A DNA stretch of 7,964 nucleotides from an uncultured Magnetococcales bacterium. Its GTDB lineage: Bacteria; Pseudomonadota; Magnetococcia; Magnetococcales; Magnetaquicoccaceae. Numbering within the stretch: the stretch's first letter is position 1; every line of letters starts with the position of its first letter. Both the position numbers and the translations under genes were made by a program. Where the stretch lies: the NCBI GenBank assembly GCA_903913345.1, contig CAIWLA010000421.1, forward strand, positions 1-7,964, written 5' to 3'. This document shows positions 1 to 6,254 of the stretch, in pieces. The notes below the pieces were generated by a model that was given only the letters and a program-made list of their open reading frames with translations, did not search any database and was not told the origin of the DNA.

Positions 1-356
1 GATCGAAACCGGTCTTGACTGTCCGGAGCAACCCAGGTGAAGATTTCGGAACCGATCACCCCTTCCAGCGGTCTCTTGACCATTTCGGCAAAGCGACGGT
101 TGGCGTACAGGACTGAGCCGCCATTCGTCAAGACGACCGCCCCCTCGTCCATTCCTTCCACCAGCAGACGATAGGAATGATCCGCGCCCTTGAGGGTGAA
201 TACCTGCCGGCCTGTCCCAACCGAGACGACCAGGGCATCCACTTCACCACTGTGGATGGCGCGCAAGGCCTCCTCGGCCTCCGCCAACCGGAGGCGTTGG
301 CTGTCCAGTTCGGTCAAAAGTTGCTTTCTGGTCAGGCGATTTTTGGGTGGCGTCAT
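1..356 (-). CDS. PAS-domain sensor protein (N-terminal part, cut by window edge)
   Basis: About 118 residues are visible, starting MTPPKNRLTRKQLLTELD. Residues 10-35 form a charged, Leu/Ala/Glu-rich helix likely to be a coiled coil. The segment 'EEALRAIHSGEVDALVV' then 'VFTLKGADHSYRLLVEGMDEG' (about 28-72) is a signature often seen at the N-terminus of multi-PAS histidine kinases. From about residue 63 a PAS fold begins, with 'VLYANRRFAEMV' and 'PLEGVIGSEIF'. No membrane segment is seen, so it is probably a cytosolic sensor. The start is the ATG at 356-354, preceded by AGGA at a spacing of 7. It overlaps the stop of the preceding kaiB by 4 bp (ATGA), implying translational coupling. Being last visible in a kai/kinase operon, it is probably a sensor kinase feeding the same pathway, comparable to the PAS kinase next to kaiBC in Legionella. 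Any kinase domain lies outside the window, so only the PAS part is certain. Confidence 0.85.
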   Translation of the reverse strand, partial: MTPPKNRLTRKQLLTELDSQRLRLAEAEEALRAIHSGEVDALVVSVGTGRQVFTLKGADHSYRLLVEGMDEGAVVLTNGGSVLYANRRFAEMVKRPLEGVIGSEIFTWVAPDSQDRFR

Positions 357-694
357 GAGTTTTTCCTGAGATCCAACCCCACCAGCACGTGCTCCGTGTT
401 CGACAGATCGCCCACTATGCGGCGCAAGGGTGGCGGCAGTTGTTTGATGAGGGTGGGGGTCGCGATAATTTGATCCCCTTGCGCCAGGTGGGGCTGTTGG
501 AAAAGGTCAATCACTTCCAGAATGTAGCGTCCTTCCAGATGTTCCGCGCAAATTTTCTTGATGTTGGTGATGGCTTGTGTCGAACGGGGCGTCATGCCGG
601 TCACATACAGCCGCAAGGTATACTGTTCTTCTTTGCGGTTGGCCAAGGCGGCTTCAAACGCCTGGGTGGCATCCACATGCTTTTTTTTTGCCAT
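353..694 (-). CDS. kaiB: KaiB family protein (second copy)
   Basis: KaiB is a small thioredoxin-like protein, able to switch fold in cyanobacteria, that binds the ATPase ring of KaiC and competes with output kinases. This 113-residue copy has the full family core: 'YTLRLYVTGMTPRS' (strand 1 and helix 1), 'NIKKICAEHLEGRY', 'VIDL', 'QIIATPTLIKQLPPPLRRI' and 'GDLSNTEHVLVGLDL'. An N-terminal extension of about 20 residues precedes the core. I chose the ATG at 694, not the ATG at 733, because GGAG lies 7 bases before it and the family core needs no more sequence. It is 64 bp downstream of the other kaiB and overlaps the PAS gene by 4 bp. The two copies match at about 54 of 90 aligned core positions by hand count, so they are diverged paralogues. 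A run of nine A's encodes the lysines just after the start codon. Confidence 0.93.
   Translation of the reverse strand: MAKKKHVDATQAFEAALANRKEEQYTLRLYVTGMTPRSTQAITNIKKICAEHLEGRYILEVIDLFQQPHLAQGDQIIATPTLIKQLPPPLRRIVGDLSNTEHVLVGLDLRKNS
681..689 (-). repeat. A9 homopolymer just after a kaiB start codon
   Basis: On the coding strand, codons 2-5 of the downstream kaiB read GCA followed by nine A's and then G, encoding Ala-Lys-Lys-Lys. Runs of this length are known sites of polymerase slippage or indel mutation. A one-base change here would abolish almost the whole protein. Confidence 0.8.
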
Positions 695-758
695 TTTGAG
701 ACTCCATGGACAGGGTGCAACCGTTTGCCACATTCATCAAACCCGTTAAATGGAACGC

Positions 759-1094
759 CTATTTTTTCGGCAACAGATCCAATCCGATCAGCACCCGCTC
801 GGTGTTTGAGAGATCGCCGATCATCTTGCGCATGGGGAACGGCAAGTGTCGCACCAAAGTCGGCAGGGCCAGAATTTGGTCGCCCGCCGCCAGACAGGGA
901 TCCTGCAACAAGTCAATCACTTGCATCTCGTAGTGCCCTGCCAGGTGTTCCTCGCATATTTTCTTGAGATTGCAAAAGGCGGTGATTGATTTGGGCGTCT
1001 GTCCAGCCACATATAACCGTAAAATCCATTGGTCATTTTCTGTTCCGGGATTGTTGGCTTCGTCTGTCGTGGCATCATCGAATAGGGATGTCAT
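759..1094 (-). CDS. kaiB: KaiB family protein (first copy)
   Basis: A second complete KaiB of 111 residues, directly after kaiC. Family core: '[14 protein letters not shown]', '[14 protein letters not shown]', '[17 protein letters not shown]', '[35 protein letters not shown]'. It departs from the consensus at 'ALPTL' (usually ATPTL) and 'LPFPMRKM' (usually LPPPVRRI), which the downstream copy keeps, so the two probably differ in KaiC binding or fold switching. The reading frame extends to a GTG at 1133 that overlaps the kaiC stop by 8 bp. I prefer the ATG at 1094 because GAGG stands 9 bases upstream of it and the GTG has no good ribosome binding site. With the ATG start the gap to kaiC is 31 bp, still operon-like. 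Both kaiB copies lie downstream of a single kaiC. Confidence 0.92.
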   Translation of the reverse strand: MTSLFDDATTDEANNPGTENDQWILRLYVAGQTPKSITAFCNLKKICEEHLAGHYEMQVIDLLQDPCLAAGDQILALPTLVRHLPFPMRKMIGDLSNTERVLIGLDLLPKK

Positions 1095-1125
1095 CTCAAG
1101 ATTCCTCGTTTTTTGTTTTGGCGGG

Positions 1126-2841
1126 TCACTCACCCCGGCGACTCAACACCATGTTCGTTCGATCCAGTGCCGATTGAATATCCCACTCTTTTCCTGCACG
1201 GCTGATTTTCAACATCTCGGCGTCTTGAGACTCCAACTCGGCCTGAATGGCAGCAATCTGCGCTGTCAACACCCTGCGCTTCCGTTCCAACTCCAGTCGT
1301 CTGCTCTCGGATTCCTGGACCCGTGCCAACTCCTCAGCGCGATCCTGCGACTCCTGCGCCAGACGCGCCGATCCGGTCAGCACCCCATCCTTGCCAATAT
1401 AGACATCGCGCAAATCCACGCCATTATCGGTAATCAAGAACTCGCGAATCTGATTGGAGTGGGCGATGCCACGGGATTTCAGAAGATACAAGCCGCGATT
1501 GCGCTCACCCCCGATTTCAATATTTTTCAGCAACAGCCAGGAATCAATGAGAGACGAAATGGCAACGTCTGTCTCCTCCACTGCGCCGCCGCCAGGGGTC
1601 AGGCTGGTGAACAGTGCTGTGATCTGATTCATCTTCAGCAAGTCCACCAGTTGTACCAACATGGCGTGAATCTCGGTCGCATTGCCCCCCGTGGGAAAAC
1701 TGTTCAACGGATCCACAACCACGACCTGCGGCTTGAAGAGGGTCAGTGCCCTATGAGTCATCGTCAGATGCATCTCCAGACCGGCAAACGTGGGGCGGTT
1801 CGCATGAAACTGGAGCAACCCTTTCTGCACCCACGGCTCAAGGTCTATCCCGATGGACGACATGTTGCGCATGATCTGACTGGGAGATTCCTCAAAGGCA
1901 AAATAGAGGACCCGCTCGCCGCGCTGGCAGGCCGCTTCGGCAAAATGGGCGGCCACCGACGATTTCCCTGAACCAGCCGTGCCGGATACCAGGACGGTGC
2001 TGCCCCGATAGTAGCCCTTGCCTTCCAGCATCTGGTCCAGGCGCGGGATGCCGGTGGCAATGCGTTCACAAGAGGCCTCATGGGTCAGACCCAGGGAGGT
2101 GATGGGGAGAATCGAAAAACCCTCTTCGTCGATCAAAAACGGGTATTCGTTCGTGCCGTGCATCGAGCCGCGATATTTGGCGATGCGCAGGCGTCGCGTG
2201 GAGGTCTGCTCGGTAACGCGGTGATCCAGCACAATGACACAATCGGAGACATACTCTTCCAGTCCACGACGGGTCAACTGGCCATCGCCGCGCTCACCGG
2301 TGAGGATCGCCGTCACCCCTTTCTCTTTCAACCAACGAAACAGACGGCGCAGTTCGGCGCGCAAAATGGCTTGATTGGGCAGGGCGGCAAAGAGCGACTC
2401 GATGGTATCCAGGACGACCCGTTTGGCACCGATGGAATCGATGGCGTATCCGAGGCGGATGAACAACCCTTCCAGATCGTATTCGCCGGTCTCTTCGATC
2501 TCACTGCGCTCAACATGGACAAAATCCAGTGCCATTTTCCCCTGCGCGACCAACCCTTCCAGGTCAAATCCGAGGGAGGCCACATTTTCAATCAGGTCCA
2601 TAGTGGTCTCCTCGAAGGCCACAAAGACGCCCGGTTCGTCAAACTCCCGTGCGCCGCGCACCAGAAACTCCATGGCGAGCAGCGTCTTGCCGCATCCGGC
2701 CCCGCCACAAACCAGCGTCGGCCTCCCTGTGGGCAGGCCGCCGCCGGTGATTTCATCCAGCCCCCGGATGCCGGTGGGGGATTTGGACAATGGTCGTCTG
2801 GCATGGGGTTCCTGTCCGGTGTTGTTCGTCTTCTTTTTCAT
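1126..2841 (-). CDS. kaiC: KaiC-like double-domain ATPase (KaiC2 type)
   Basis: The 571-residue protein has two RecA-like KaiC domains. CI has Walker A GGAGCGKT (46-53), the catalytic glutamate pair E77-E78, and a Walker B strand ending at D145. CII has Walker A GTAGSGKS (287-294), E317-E318, and 'VVVVDPLNS' with D377. In Synechococcus KaiC, CII autophosphorylates at S431 and T432; here the aligned segment '[19 protein letters not shown]' places S429-S430 at those sites and T424 at T426. This Ser-Ser form, the '[13 protein letters not shown]' segment and a coiled-coil tail (about 492-545) resemble the KaiC2 group, which acts without KaiA. The start ATG has AAGGA at a spacing of 9. The gap to the upstream REC-kinase is 107 bp and no KaiA is encoded nearby. 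Expected role: hexameric ATPase and autokinase/phosphatase acting with the adjacent KaiB proteins. Whether it keeps circadian time cannot be judged from sequence. Confidence 0.95.
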   Translation of the reverse strand: MKKKTNNTGQEPHARRPLSKSPTGIRGLDEITGGGLPTGRPTLVCGGAGCGKTLLAMEFLVRGAREFDEPGVFVAFEETTMDLIENVASLGFDLEGLVAQGKMALDFVHVERSEIEETGEYDLEGLFIRLGYAIDSIGAKRVVLDTIESLFAALPNQAILRAELRRLFRWLKEKGVTAILTGERGDGQLTRRGLEEYVSDCVIVLDHRVTEQTSTRRLRIAKYRGSMHGTNEYPFLIDEEGFSILPITSLGLTHEASCERIATGIPRLDQMLEGKGYYRGSTVLVSGTAGSGKSSVAAHFAEAACQRGERVLYFAFEESPSQIMRNMSSIGIDLEPWVQKGLLQFHANRPTFAGLEMHLTMTHRALTLFKPQVVVVDPLNSFPTGGNATEIHAMLVQLVDLLKMNQITALFTSLTPGGGAVEETDVAISSLIDSWLLLKNIEIGGERNRGLYLLKSRGIAHSNQIREFLITDNGVDLRDVYIGKDGVLTGSARLAQESQDRAEELARVQESESRRLELERKRRVLTAQIAAIQAELESQDAEMLKISRAGKEWDIQSALDRTNMVLSRRGE

Positions 2842-2948
2842 GGTGATTCATCCTTGATCGTCCGCAGAGAGGGTAACTCAAGATGACCCTTTTTCAGGGT
2901 GATGGGAGGCAGATTCCTGGCCGGGGGGGATCATGGAGATTCTCCCGG

Positions 2949-4052
2949 TCAGACGGGCAAAACCAACGTGAACACCGCACCGGACCCCTCCGCCCGATTG
3001 GCCGCCGACACCACCCCCCCCTGACATTGGGCCAGACCACGGACGATGGCCAGTCCCAGCCCCGTACCCCCCGCATTGGAGCGGGTGCGGCTGCTTTCGG
3101 TGAAAGGTGAAAAGATGGCCTCCTCTTCCCCGGCGGGAATGCCGGGACCGGAGTCCGCAATGGTGATCCGAACCTGTGCCCCCTCCCCGATCACGCCAAT
3201 CTCAACCACCCCGTCCGGTGGCGAAAATTGCCGGGCATTGTCCAGCAGTTCGGTCAGGATGATCCGCACGGATTGCGCATCAAAACAGGCCGGGACGACC
3301 GAACCGCCGGTGATACACCAGCGCAGAGGGTTGGCATCAACACCCCGTTTCAGGGTGTGCACCACATTCTGCACCAGGGCCATCAGATCGTTGGGGATGG
3401 GTTGGCAACACCACTGTCCGGTATGGAGGCGGGCCAGACATTCCATGTTGCTGACAAAGCGCAACAGGCGATCCTTGCCCGCCAGCAGGCCATCCAGCAT
3501 GGCCATTGCCTCGGCGGGCCTCTCTTCCATCCATCGGCGTTTGGCCAGGGTGGCAAATTGGAGGATGGCGGTCAAAGGGGTTCGGAGTTCGTGGCTCATG
3601 TTGGCCAGGAAGAGATCCTTCTCCTGATTGAGTCTGGCCGTGGCCTGCTGGGCGGCGCGTATCGCCTCCAGATCCCGCCTGCGCCGGGCCTGCTGGATCG
3701 CCTCTTCAATCCGCAGTCGCAAAATTTCAAAATGGGTGACGGGTTTTTCGACAAAACCGCTCCCCCCCTGTTCCATGAATGCCGTCACCAGCGGGATGGA
3801 ACCATGGCTGGTCAACATGAGGATCGGCACCGCTGGGTTGATCGCCAACAATTTGGGCAGGAGTTGCATCCCATCCATGTCGGGCATGATATAATCCAGC
3901 AAGATGGCATCCATCTCCGAGTGCCGGGTGGCATAGACCGCCAGGGCCGCCACGCCGTCTTCCGCCTGCGCACTCTCCCAGCCAAACTGGGCGAGGGCAT
4001 GGCCCAGCAGATGGCGCAGCTCCCGATTGTCATCAATGATCAATATCCGCAT
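2949..4052 (-). CDS. Receiver-histidine kinase fusion protein
   Basis: A 367-residue soluble protein with an N-terminal receiver and a C-terminal histidine kinase. The receiver (1-115) is complete: acidic pair D7-D8, phospho-acceptor D53 in 'LLDYIMPDMDG', T81 and K103. A charged helical linker (about 116-145) leads to the dimerisation/phosphotransfer domain with H154 in 'NMSHELRTPL'. The ATPase domain has N272 in 'ELLDNARQFS', DSGPGIP (300-306) and GGTGLGLAI (328-336). The same frame stays open up to 4658, but that sequence is the shadow of the upstream kinase. The ATG at 4052 is preceded by AAAAGGAG at a spacing of 8 and starts the receiver exactly. It overlaps the upstream kinase gene by 13 bp. 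A receiver before a kinase usually means that phosphorylation of the receiver controls the kinase, so the upstream kinase is the obvious phosphodonor; this pairing is inferred. Its own output partner is not seen. Confidence 0.93.
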   Translation of the reverse strand: MRILIIDDNRELRHLLGHALAQFGWESAQAEDGVAALAVYATRHSEMDAILLDYIMPDMDGMQLLPKLLAINPAVPILMLTSHGSIPLVTAFMEQGGSGFVEKPVTHFEILRLRIEEAIQQARRRRDLEAIRAAQQATARLNQEKDLFLANMSHELRTPLTAILQFATLAKRRWMEERPAEAMAMLDGLLAGKDRLLRFVSNMECLARLHTGQWCCQPIPNDLMALVQNVVHTLKRGVDANPLRWCITGGSVVPACFDAQSVRIILTELLDNARQFSPPDGVVEIGVIGEGAQVRITIADSGPGIPAGEEEAIFSPFTESSRTRSNAGGTGLGLAIVRGLAQCQGGVVSAANRAEGSGAVFTLVLPV

Positions 4053-4948
4053 GGAGTTGGCTCCTTTTTGTACGCGTTTTTGGGCAACACGACCGTAAAC
4101 TCTGCCCCCCCATCGGGATGGTTTCTGACCGTAATGGTGCCACCATGCGCCAGGACAATGGCCCGACAGATGGCCAAACCCAGCCCGGAACCGCCACCCC
4201 CGCCGTTGGCACAACGACTCTGCACAAACGGATCGAAAATGATCTCCAGATCCCCTTCCGGGATACCGCAACCCGTATCCCGCACCCGCAGCACCAAGGC
4301 CGGCAGATCCCCCATCAGCCCCTCCTCCAGGGTAAAGGTGATGGCTCCCCCCACCGGGGTAAATTTCAAGGCATTGCCGAGGAGATTTTTGACCACGCCC
4401 CGCAATTGGGCATGATCCAGACAGGCCTGCGCACCCTCCTGTCCGACTATGGTCAGGACGATGGCCTTTTCCTGGAGCAACGGCTCCAACTCCTCCACAC
4501 TGCCCCGCACGGTCTTGAGCAGATCGTCCACCGTGAAGTTCAGGGGCATCTTGCCCGCTTCCAGCTTGACCAGATCCAGTAAATTGTTGACCAGATCCAG
4601 TTGGCGTTCCTGATTTTCCATAATGCGCGTCAACCAGAAATGGACCCCCTCTTCCCATTCCAGCCGATCCAGGTGCAACTGTTCCGACAGATTGTTTTGC
4701 AGGACCGGATCCGTCACCTTATCCAAATCCTGCATCAACGCCGTGGACCTTTTTAAGATAAAATGGGTAAAGCTCTTGATGGCGTGCAAGGGGGTCCGCA
4801 GTTCGTGGCTCATGTTGGCCAAAAATTTGCTTTTGGCCAGATTGGCCATATCGGCGTTCACAATGGCCGCAGTCAGGTGCTGGACCATGGTTTCCAGATG
4901 GGCATTCTCCCGTTGCAACAGGATGAGATCAGATGGCGGTTCGGTCAT
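4040..4948 (-). CDS. Soluble sensor-less histidine kinase
   Basis: A 302-residue kinase without membrane segments or a recognisable sensor domain. Residues 8-40 look like a coiled coil ('LQRENAHLETMVQHL'), followed by the phosphotransfer H-box 'FLANMSHELRTPLHAIKSF' with H48. The ATPase domain has N192 in 'NLLGNALKFTP', DTGCGIP (224-230) and GSGLGLAI (253-260) after a glycine run. About 75 residues separate H48 from 'LLDLVKLEAG', roughly 25 more than usual, so the phosphotransfer hairpin carries an insertion (about 66-107, acidic and polar). The start ATG has AAGGA about 6 bases upstream. It is the first gene of the kai operon and overlaps the receiver-kinase by 13 bp, so that receiver is its likely partner. 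With no sensor domain, the input may come from protein contacts, possibly with KaiC or KaiB as for cyanobacterial SasA, although it lacks SasA's KaiB-like N-terminal domain. Confidence 0.93.
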   Translation of the reverse strand: MTEPPSDLILLQRENAHLETMVQHLTAAIVNADMANLAKSKFLANMSHELRTPLHAIKSFTHFILKRSTALMQDLDKVTDPVLQNNLSEQLHLDRLEWEEGVHFWLTRIMENQERQLDLVNNLLDLVKLEAGKMPLNFTVDDLLKTVRGSVEELEPLLQEKAIVLTIVGQEGAQACLDHAQLRGVVKNLLGNALKFTPVGGAITFTLEEGLMGDLPALVLRVRDTGCGIPEGDLEIIFDPFVQSRCANGGGGGSGLGLAICRAIVLAHGGTITVRNHPDGGAEFTVVLPKNAYKKEPTPCGY

Positions 4949-5269
4949 TTTTTTCCTTCTTTTGTACCTTCATTATCCCAACCAGTTGGCTTGGAATCCT
5001 GGTCGTGGACTGGAAAATCCCCCGCAAAAAGAACCTATCCCCCGGTGTGGTTGGCTACCGGCAACAATGATCCAAACGGGCATGGTTCCCCCGATAGGCG
5101 TCACGTCCTGTTACCCTGACAAACCGCTTACTCACAGTAACGCCTTCATCATAAAGCCGAAATTATAAAAAAGATATTGAATTTATTCTGTATGTCCGTC
5201 AAAATAAAGACTAAAAAAATTTGTATTGTTACCATTGTTATGGTCTGCTGTCCTGGTTTTTATTGATCC

Positions 5270-5289
5270 ATGCGGGGATTATCCCGCAT
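5270..5289. repeat. Perfect 7-bp inverted repeat in the divergent region
   Basis: ATGCGGG and CCCGCAT are separated by 6 bases; a G-T pair could extend the stem to 8 pairs with a 4-base loop. It is a G+C-rich island inside A+T-rich DNA. It has no immediate T-run, so it resembles an operator or RNA hairpin more than an intrinsic terminator. Confidence 0.6.
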
Positions 5290-5307
5290 TGAAGTAATTG
5301 TTTTTAC

Positions 5308-5325
5308 TGTTAAACAGCATTAACA
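5308..5325. repeat. 18-bp operator-like dyad TGTTAA-N6-TTAACA
   Basis: Two perfect 6-base half sites are separated by 6 bases. A smaller palindrome, CTGTTAAACAG (5307-5317), overlaps the left half. The size and spacing suit a dimeric helix-turn-helix repressor or activator. The protein that might bind is unknown. Confidence 0.45.
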
Positions 5326-5399
5326 CGAATAAAAACAGGTTATCACAAAAAAAAAAATTGATTTTTCAAATGCTTGGCGCATTATCGGCCCTGTTTTAA

Positions 5400-5472
5400 T
5401 TGACATCTATCATACGGGATTTGGAATGGGTATAAAAATGACTTGACAGCATGACTGTTACATGACCATGAT
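5400..5472 (+). promoter_or_regulatory. Putative sigma70-type promoters for the FixJ-type regulator
   Basis: Two perfect TTGACA hexamers face the downstream gene. The one at 5443-5448 is followed after 18 bases by CATGAT (5467-5472, 4 of 6 matches), leaving a leader of about 105 bases. The one at 5400-5405 is followed after 16 bases by TGGAAT (4 of 6). Three ATGAC copies (5438, 5451, 5462) overlap the second promoter at 13- and 11-base steps, close to one helical turn, and might be activator contacts. The -10 elements are weak, so the exact start is unsure. Confidence 0.35.
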
Positions 5473-5557
5473 GGCGTCACGATGCGTTACGGTGAATGGA
5501 AGTACCCATCATTTGGCTAATCGATCCGGGAAGGGAAATCCTTTACCGGGCGTTCTG

Positions 5558-5573
5558 CCTGTCGGGCGACAGG
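5558..5573 (+). promoter_or_regulatory. Hairpin overlapping the ribosome binding site
   Basis: CCTGTC-GGGC-GACAGG forms a perfect 6-bp stem with a 4-base loop. Its 3' arm shares bases with the Shine-Dalgarno sequence AGGGAGG (5571-5577) that serves the ATG at 5583. Folding would partly hide the ribosome binding site, which could lower or regulate translation. Confidence 0.5.
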
Positions 5574-5582
5574 GAGGTTTAA

Positions 5583-6251
5583 ATGACCGGAAAGATAGTA
5601 CAAGGGATTGCGGAGCCTGTGGTCTATGTCGTGGATGGTGAATCCGCCGTGCGGACCTCTCTCTCTTTGCTGCTGGCCTCTGTCGGTCTGACGGTCAAGG
5701 CGTTCGCCTCCGCCCAGGAGTTCCTGGACCATTTCCATCCCGACCAACCGGGCTGCCTGCTGCTGGAGGTCCGCATGCCGGGCATGGGCGGGCTGGAAAT
5801 TCAGGAAAGACTGGTGCGCGAAGGGGCCATCATTCCCATCCTTTTTATCTCCTGCCATACGGATTGGTCCACAGTCGTCCGGGCCATGAAACACGGTGCC
5901 ATCGATTTTCTCGAAAAACCATTCAATCATCAACAATTAGTGGATCTGGTCCAGAAGGCCATTCGCCTGGACGCGCACCGGCGGACCGGAAACCGGCTCC
6001 AGTCCGAGGCCATGGCCAGACTGGCAACCCTCTCCGAACGGGAGCGGGAAATTGCCGACCTGCTGGCGGCGGGCCTGCGGAGCAAGGAGATTGCCACCCG
6101 GTTGACACTCAGCATCAAGACGATCGAGACCCACCGTGCCCACATCATGGCCAAAATAAACATTCAATCGGTCGCGGAGTTGGTCAACCTGCTCTGGTTG
6201 TCGCACGGTGCCGGAGGATCGTTGCCCGTTCATTTAAGCCTGGTCGGTTGA
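5583..6251 (+). CDS. FixJ/NarL-type response regulator with altered receiver
   Basis: A 222-residue two-domain regulator: receiver (about 11-128) and LuxR-type helix-turn-helix (about 147-205, 'LSEREREIADLLAAGLRSKEIATRLTLSIKTIETHRAHIMAKI'). The DNA-binding domain looks intact, with the usual 'KTIETHR' recognition helix. The receiver follows FixJ closely ('VVYVVDGESAVRTSL', 'PGCLLLEVRMPGMGGLEIQ', 'AMKHGAIDFLEKPF') but the phospho-acceptor Asp is Glu (E62, codon GAG), the usual acidic DDD/DDE run is D18-G19-E20, and the switch Thr is S90. K112 is kept. Asp-to-Glu often mimics the phosphorylated state, so this may be constitutively active or controlled by another input. The start has AGGGAGG at a spacing of 5. 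It is divergent from the kai operon and convergent with cmr6 (3 bp between stops). Target genes are unknown; control of the kai operon is only a guess. Confidence 0.93.
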   Translation: MTGKIVQGIAEPVVYVVDGESAVRTSLSLLLASVGLTVKAFASAQEFLDHFHPDQPGCLLLEVRMPGMGGLEIQERLVREGAIIPILFISCHTDWSTVVRAMKHGAIDFLEKPFNHQQLVDLVQKAIRLDAHRRTGNRLQSEAMARLATLSEREREIADLLAAGLRSKEIATRLTLSIKTIETHRAHIMAKINIQSVAELVNLLWLSHGAGGSLPVHLSLVG

Positions 6252-6254
6252 TAT

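Larger units (their letters stand above)
4949..5582. promoter_or_regulatory. Divergent 634-bp intergenic region
   Basis: No credible gene is seen. The part next to the kinase gene (4949-5120) has normal composition and, read on the minus strand, can form a closing stem (arms 5034-5039 and 5093-5098) around a hairpin (arms 5042-5046 and 5057-5061); it matches no riboswitch I recognise. The centre (about 5120-5460) is A+T-rich, with an A11 tract at 5347-5357. Within 5225-5325 lie a direct repeat ATTGTTA (5225-5231, 5234-5240), an inverted repeat ACCAT/ATGGT (5231-5244) and two further dyads listed separately. Such density suggests operators or a nucleoid-protein site. I could not find a convincing minus-strand promoter for the kai operon; TTGACG (5202-5197, minus) is followed only by a poor -10. 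Confidence 0.6.

Noticed and set aside
1095..1133. GTG start for the first kaiB
   Set aside because: It adds 13 residues before the conserved core and lacks a ribosome binding site, while the ATG at 1094 has GAGG 9 bases upstream.
964..1971. 335-residue plus-strand open frame opposite kaiC
   Set aside because: It lies antisense to the well-supported kaiC and kaiB genes, has low-complexity composition and resembles no family; it is a shadow of G+C-rich coding DNA.
2886..2900. Small inverted repeat ACCCT/AGGGT between the receiver-kinase and kaiC
   Set aside because: A 5-bp stem without a T-run is too weak to call a terminator or attenuator.
3228..4415. 395-residue plus-strand open frame opposite the two kinases
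   Set aside because: It is antisense across two genes with complete kinase motifs and contains no recognisable domain.
4053..4658. N-terminal extension of the receiver-kinase up to an ATG at 4658
   Set aside because: The extra ~200 residues are a Gly-rich out-of-frame reading of the upstream kinase, and the ATG at 4052 has an excellent ribosome binding site.
5374..5390. Sigma54-like promoter (GG and GC 12 bases apart)
   Set aside because: Only the invariant GG and GC match; the rest of the -24/-12 consensus is poor, and better sigma70-type hexamers lie nearby.
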